Assembly: GCF_004794465.1 (NCBI RefSeq)
Contig: NZ_SSDJ01000138.1
Coordinates: 184,508 to 248,507 of the forward strand
Direction of reading: 5' to 3'
From: Microbacterium sp. K24
GTDB taxonomy: Bacteria > Actinomycetota > Actinomycetes > Actinomycetales > Microbacteriaceae
DNA: 64,000 nt
Below are positions 60,260 to 64,000 of this stretch, piece by piece. Position numbers and translations under genes: made by a program. Every line of letters begins with the position of its first letter. The first letter of the stretch is position 1. The notes under the pieces were generated by a model. The model was given only the letters and a program-made list of their open reading frames with translations. It had not been told where the DNA came from and ran no database searches.

Positions 60260-60265
60260 AGCATA
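60260..60265 (-). promoter_or_regulatory. candidate divIVA -10 box
   Basis: TATGCT on minus, about 90 bases before the start, in the 151-base gap between yggT and divIVA. A second weaker CATACT lies nearer the gene. Confidence 0.35.
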
Positions 60266-60320
60266 GTCCCCGCGCCTTTGCGTCGCGATGTCACGACACC
60301 CGGAGCGCGAGAACTCGCGG

Positions 60321-60617
60321 TCAGAAGAACAGCCCCACGATGTTCATCAGGATGAGCACGATCAACAGGGTGAGGGCGAATCCGAAGTCCAGCGACAGCG
60401 AGCCGATCCGCAACGGCGGGATGATCCGCCGGAAGAACCGGATCGGCGGATCGGTGAGCGTGTAGGCCGCTTCAGCGAGAACGAGCCCGAAGCCCTTCGG
60501 ACGCCACTCCCGATTGAACATCGGGATGTAGTCGAGGATCAGGCGCGCGAAGAGCACGAAGATGTAGAGCAGCAGCACCAGGTGAACGATGCTGGCGACG
60601 ACGGAGACCAGCTCCAC
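60321..60617 (-). CDS. yggT: YggT family membrane protein
   Basis: A 98-residue protein with two hydrophobic hairpins (about 6-30 and 78-97). The YggT core LDYIPMFNREWRPKGFG, DPPIRFFRRIIPP and the C-terminal LLIVLILMNIVG are seen. The family usually sits beside sepF in Gram-positives and cyanobacteria, with a supposed role in division or osmotic response. It begins three bases after sepF ends. Confidence 0.92.
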   Translation of the reverse strand: MELVSVVASIVHLVLLLYIFVLFARLILDYIPMFNREWRPKGFGLVLAEAAYTLTDPPIRFFRRIIPPLRIGSLSLDFGFALTLLIVLILMNIVGLFF

Positions 60618-60620
60618 GGG

Positions 60621-61100
60621 CTACGACTGGTCGAAGCCCGCAGACTCGGCGTCTGCGTGCGCGATTCCCCCGTGGCCCGACACCGCGATGTTCTCCGGCG
60701 ACAGCAGGAAGACCTTCGATGTCACGCGCTCGATGCGGCCGTAGAGACCGAGGGAGAGGCCGCTGGCGAAGTCGATCAGACGACGCGCGTCGGCGTCGCT
60801 CATCTGGGAGAGGTTGATGATGACCGGAACACCCTCGCGGAAGCTTTCCGCGATCAGCTGCGCGTCGCGGTACTGCTTGGGGTGCACGGTGAGGATCTCG
60901 TTTACCGTGCCGGCGGAGGGCTGGCGAACGGCGACCGGTCGGCGCAGCGGCGTGACGGGAGCCGGGGCCGGCTCCTCGCGGTCACGATCACGGTCGCGCT
61001 CACGGTGGGCGCGGGCCGGAGCCTGCGTCTCCTCTTCGTAGACCTCTTCCTCGTCAGCGAGGCCGAGATACACCATGGTCTTCTTCAGCGGGTTGCCCAT
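60621..61100 (-). CDS. sepF: cell division protein SepF
   Basis: FtsZ-interacting membrane anchor used in place of FtsA. It has 159 residues: an N-terminal amphipathic helix ([14 protein letters not shown]), a charged linker with a DRDRDRDRE stretch, and the globular SepF domain ([24 protein letters not shown] in parts), followed by the [21 protein letters not shown] core. ATG 61100 has GGAGG upstream; longer frames carry no signal. No FtsA gene is present in this division cluster. Confidence 0.95.
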   Translation of the reverse strand: MGNPLKKTMVYLGLADEEEVYEEETQAPARAHRERDRDRDREEPAPAPVTPLRRPVAVRQPSAGTVNEILTVHPKQYRDAQLIAESFREGVPVIINLSQMSDADARRLIDFASGLSLGLYGRIERVTSKVFLLSPENIAVSGHGGIAHADAESAGFDQS

Positions 61101-61142
61101 CGTGTCCTCCGGTTCGAACGTTTGGGGTGGTCTTTTCACAGG

Positions 61143-61853
61143 TTAACCCCGGTCGGGCCGGGGTCCGGTGATTGCGGAGCCGATCCGCAGGTGTGTCGCG
61201 CCCGCGGCGATGGCTTCGACGAAGTCGCCTGTCATGCCCGCGGAGATCCAGGTGGCCGACGGTTCGATCGTGCGGACGTCGTCGGCGACCGTGCGCAGGC
61301 GCGCGAACGCAGACGCGGGCTCCCCATCGAGTGGAGCCACCGCCATCACGCCGCGCAGGCGCAGCGACGGCAGCGTCAGCACGTGCTCGGCCAGCGCACG
61401 CGCCTCAGTCGGCGCGACACCGCCTCGCCCGACGTCATCGGTGAGATTGATCTGCACGAGAACATCGAGCACGTCGTCCTCCACGGCTGCGCGATGCAGC
61501 GCGTCGGCGAACCGGTCGCGGTCGACCGAGTGCACGACATCGGCGCTCCGACGGATGGCCGCGGCCTTGTTCGTCTGTCCTTGCCCGATGAAGTGCCAGC
61601 GGAGGTCGAGCCCCGAGAGCTCCGCCTGCTTGGCGGAGAGCTCCTGCTGCCGGTTCTCCCCGACATCGGCCACGCCGAGAGCACGCAGCTCCTGCACGAG
61701 CGAAGCGGGGTGGAACTTCGTCACCACGATCCTGCTGATGTCCGCAGGATCGCGGCCCGCGTCGCGCGCGGCACCGGCGATCCGCTCATCGATCGCCGAC
61801 AGCCGCGCGGCCAGGCCCGACTGCTCCTGCGGCTGGTCGGCCTCCGAGGTCAC
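61143..61853 (-). CDS. YggS-type PLP homeostasis protein
   Basis: A 236-residue PLP-binding alanine-racemase-fold protein. The Schiff-base lysine is Lys46 in IVVTKFHPA. Family motifs [24 protein letters not shown] and the final GMTGDF...[14 protein letters not shown] are present. It keeps free PLP low and has no known catalytic turnover. GTG 61853 overlaps the ftsZ stop (GTGA), so it is coupled to ftsZ. Confidence 0.95.
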   Translation of the reverse strand: MTSEADQPQEQSGLAARLSAIDERIAGAARDAGRDPADISRIVVTKFHPASLVQELRALGVADVGENRQQELSAKQAELSGLDLRWHFIGQGQTNKAAAIRRSADVVHSVDRDRFADALHRAAVEDDVLDVLVQINLTDDVGRGGVAPTEARALAEHVLTLPSLRLRGVMAVAPLDGEPASAFARLRTVADDVRTIEPSATWISAGMTGDFVEAIAAGATHLRIGSAITGPRPDRG

Positions 61854-62995
61854 TTCAGGAATTCGGGGATGTCGATGTCGTCATCTGCGAACGCCGGCTC
61901 GATGCTCGTGGCCGGCACGCGCTGCTGCACCGGCGCGGGCTCCGAGCTCTCGCTCTTGGCGGGCTCCGCAGCGTCCGAGAGGGCGACCTCGGGCAGCGTC
62001 GTGGCGGCAGGCCGCGACACCACCATCGGGTCGAGCCGCAGGGACGGCTCCCCACCGTCGAAGCCGGCAGCGATCACGGTCACGCGCACCTCGTCGCCGA
62101 GCGTGTCGTCGATGACGGTACCGAAGATGATGTTCGCCTCCGGGTGCGCGGCCTCCTTGACGAGGTCGGCAGCGTCGTGGATCTCGAAGATGCCGAGGTT
62201 CGATCCACCCTGGATCGAGAGCAGCACGCCGTGCGCGCCCTCGATGCTCGCCTCGAGCAGCGGGGACTCGACAGCCAGTTCCGCAGCCTTGATCGCTCGG
62301 TCGGCGCCGCGCGCGGAGCCGATGCCCATGAGCGCGGACCCGGCACCCTGCATGACCGACTTGACGTCGGCGAAGTCGAGGTTGATCAGACCCGGGGTCG
62401 TGATGAGGTCGGTGATGCCCTGCACACCGGCGAGGAGCACCTGGTCGGCGGTTGCGAACGCCTCGATCATCGAGATGCCGCGGTCGCTGATCTCGAGCAG
62501 ACGGTCGTTCGGCACCACGATGAGGGTGTCGACCTCTTCCTTGAGCTTCGCGACGCCGGCCTCGGCCTGGCTCTGTCGGCGACGGCCCTCGAACGAGAAC
62601 GGCTTGGTCACGACACCGATCGTGAGCGCGCCGATCGACTTGGCGATGCGGGCGACGACGGGAGCGCCACCGGTTCCGGTTCCACCGCCCTCGCCGGCCG
62701 TGACGAAGACCATGTCGGCTCCGGTGAGCGCCTGCTCGATCTCCTCGGCGTGGTCCTCGGCAGCACGTCGGCCCACCTCGGGGTCGGCGCCGGCGCCGAG
62801 GCCGCGGGTCAGCTCGCGACCCACGTCGAGCTTGACGTCGGCGTCGCTCATCAGCAGCGCCTGCGCGTCGGTGTTCACGGCGATGAACTCGACTCCGCGA
62901 AGGCCGAGGTCGATCATGCGGTTCACGGCGTTGACGCCGCCACCGCCGACGCCGACGACCTTGATCACGGCGAGGTAGTTCTGGTTCTGGCTCAT
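61850..62995 (-). CDS. ftsZ: cell division protein FtsZ
   Basis: Tubulin-like GTPase of the Z-ring, 381 residues. The GTP signature [13 protein letters not shown] is at 101-113 and the T7 loop NLDFADVKS about 200-210. A Pro/Glu-rich linker of about 60 residues precedes a conserved C-terminal peptide (DIDIPEFLK), the expected SepF-binding tail. GGAGG precedes the ATG. It heads ftsZ-yggS-sepF-yggT, with ftsQ upstream. Confidence 0.98.
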   Translation of the reverse strand: MSQNQNYLAVIKVVGVGGGGVNAVNRMIDLGLRGVEFIAVNTDAQALLMSDADVKLDVGRELTRGLGAGADPEVGRRAAEDHAEEIEQALTGADMVFVTAGEGGGTGTGGAPVVARIAKSIGALTIGVVTKPFSFEGRRRQSQAEAGVAKLKEEVDTLIVVPNDRLLEISDRGISMIEAFATADQVLLAGVQGITDLITTPGLINLDFADVKSVMQGAGSALMGIGSARGADRAIKAAELAVESPLLEASIEGAHGVLLSIQGGSNLGIFEIHDAADLVKEAAHPEANIIFGTVIDDTLGDEVRVTVIAAGFDGGEPSLRLDPMVVSRPAATTLPEVALSDAAEPAKSESSEPAPVQQRVPATSIEPAFADDDIDIPEFLK

Positions 62996-63178
62996 GGCCG
63001 GCCTCCGATTAGTCGAGCCTTGCGTTCGTTGTCGAGAAAGTGTGGGGGTGAACCTTAAACCTCAACTAGAGGTGTAAAGTATTTCCCGGTATTGCGTTCC
63101 CTGAGATCGAAGGTAAGCGCCGCATGGCCGCGCGGGCGCAGCGACACGGGCGTGTCGCGCCATTCCCGCCGAAAGCGG
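62996..63178 (-). promoter_or_regulatory. ftsZ upstream region with inverted repeat
   Basis: The 183-base gap between ftsQ and ftsZ is AT-rich for this genome. It has ACCTC (63059-63063), five bases, GAGGT (63069-63073). On minus TAAGGT (63057 to 63052) is a -10-like hexamer with TTTACA 15 bases upstream. This would put ftsZ under its own promoter. Confidence 0.4.
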
Positions 63179-64000
63179 TCAGCCGATGACGGCGACTTCG
63201 GGCGAGGTGACGTCGATCGACGTCGCCCCGGGGTTGACGCCCATCGCCCGCGAGAGGGTGACGGCCTTCAGAGCCGAGTCCTCCGCACTCCCCCAGACGA
63301 CCGTCAGCCCCGTGCTGAGAGTGAGGGTCACGTCATCCGCCGTGCTGGCCGTGACGCCGGTGAGCGCGGCACGGACGTCGGCCGGCAGCGCCCTCACGAC
63401 GAGTCCCGCGCTCTCGAACGCCGGCGAATCGACACCGCCGTCGACATCGACGAGCGGCTGCCCCTCGGGCTGGTCCGAAGTCGTCGCCAGCGCGACGCCC
63501 GCGGCATCCACCAGGGTGTATCCGGCATCGGAGCGGATGACGCCGATCGGCGTGCGCTCGAGGATCCGCACCGTCAAGTCGTGCGGCGGCCGCGCCTCGA
63601 GCGCGTACGTCTCGATGAGCGGGAAGGCCAGCAGCGCGGCCTTCACCTCGCTCGTGTCGACCAAAGCCAGCGGAGTGCCGAGCTGGTCGGCGAGGGCCGC
63701 CTCGATCACCGTCGGATCGAGCGTCGTCGCGCCGGCCACCGTGATCTTCTCGACCGCGAACAGCGGACTGTACGCGGCGGCGACGCTTCCCCCGATCAGC
63801 AGGATCACGGCTCCGATGCTGCTCAGCCAGATGATCCTCCGCCGCCGGGAGCGCTGAGTGAAGCGGCGGATCTCGGCGCGCAGCGCCTTGCGCCGAGCGC
63901 GTGCGGCACGCCAGACGTCCCCGGTCGACGTGGGCCGCGGCTCCTCATCGGCGAGGATGGGCTTCCGAGGCGCATCCGCCCCGGGCGCGCCGTCGGCTCC
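63179..64000 (-). CDS. ftsQ: cell division protein FtsQ (N terminus beyond window)
   Basis: Divisome protein linking early and late components. The visible part is about 273 residues. A basic cytoplasmic segment (WRAARARRKALRAEIRRF, then QRSRRRR) precedes one helix around IIWLSSIGAVILLIGGSVAAAY, followed by a POTRA domain (FAVEKITVAGATTLDPTVIEAAL) and the FtsQ beta-domain with the DAAGVALA segment. The frame stays open to the window end; an internal GTG at 63808 should not be taken as the start because it lies inside the helix. It precedes ftsZ as in other actinobacteria. Confidence 0.93.
   Translation of the reverse strand, partial: GADGAPGADAPRKPILADEEPRPTSTGDVWRAARARRKALRAEIRRFTQRSRRRRIIWLSSIGAVILLIGGSVAAAYSPLFAVEKITVAGATTLDPTVIEAALADQLGTPLALVDTSEVKAALLAFPLIETYALEARPPHDLTVRILERTPIGVIRSDAGYTLVDAAGVALATTSDQPEGQPLVDVDGGVDSPAFESAGLVVRALPADVRAALTGVTASTADDVTLTLSTGLTVVWGSAEDSALKAVTLSRAMGVNPGATSIDVTSPEVAVIG

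Overview
The window reads as a chromosomal stretch of a high-GC Gram-positive actinobacterium of the Microbacteriaceae, most probably Microbacterium. The evidence is an RbpA with a degenerate central region, WhiA, SepF plus DivIVA next to FtsZ without FtsA, an actinobacterial cytochrome bcc-aa3 set (di-haem QcrC, multi-helix Rieske QcrA, CtaF), third codon positions that are almost all G or C, and many GTG and TTG starts. There are about 61 protein genes (two cut by the window ends) and two tRNA genes. I see no rRNA, CRISPR array, insertion sequence, prophage or plasmid marker. No gene-free stretch exceeds 300 bases; the longest gaps are the roughly 220-240 base stretches upstream of rpsA and next to uvrA.

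Layout. 1-2.2 kb: start of tig, tRNA-Pro, tRNA-Gly and a membrane-anchored HEXXH protein. 2.2-13.5 kb: a minus-strand block uvrA-uvrC-rapZ-whiA, sodA, gap-pgk-tpiA-secG-rbpA, the classical actinobacterial glycolysis/WhiA neighbourhood but without yvcK. 13.5-20.8 kb: an OhrR-like regulator divergent from a small zinc-ribbon protein, a TfoX-like protein, uvrB, a Tat-exported protein, a DUF4126 membrane protein, an acetyltransferase, an MFS exporter and coaE. 20.8-27.5 kb: a tightly overlapping six-gene operon, ssuB-ssuA-ssuC-acs-metY-CoA-binding protein, which looks built to import sulfonates and feed sulfur into homocysteine. 27.6-33.7 kb: rpsA, a lipoprotein/PKD-protein pair, a stand-alone 5'-3' exonuclease, a PHP protein and trpD. 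33.9-43.6 kb: the respiratory chain end, ctaE-qcrC-qcrA-qcrB on plus and ctaC-ctaD-ctaF on minus, with a rhodanese and a lipoprotein inserted. 43.6-53.8 kb: erpA, an M20 dipeptidase, DUF3043, pyrD, nrdR, hisD, a membrane protein and dnaE. 53.8-57.3 kb: two paralogous ECF sigma/anti-sigma pairs in tandem. 57.3-64 kb: an acetyltransferase, RluA-type pseudouridine synthase, lspA, and the division cluster divIVA-yggT-sepF-yggS-ftsZ-ftsQ.

Regulation. At least fourteen genes have a TANNNT hexamer ending 6-7 bases before their start codon, usually without a Shine-Dalgarno sequence, so a large leaderless fraction is predicted; TAGACT is the commonest form (uvrA, coaE, dnaE, and with leaders tRNA-Pro and ctaC). 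The two ECF sigma genes instead share an identical GAACCG-N16-CAATAC-N5-GTG arrangement, which points to autoregulated, leaderless ECF promoters. Inside operons, genes are joined by ATGA, GTGA or TGATG overlaps. Strong hairpin terminators separate the main units. The most interesting items are the twin ECF modules, the OhrR-like divergent locus that lacks an ohr gene, the sulfonate/acs/metY operon, and a perfect CTTAGGG-TC-CCCTAAG palindrome upstream of the respiratory operon.
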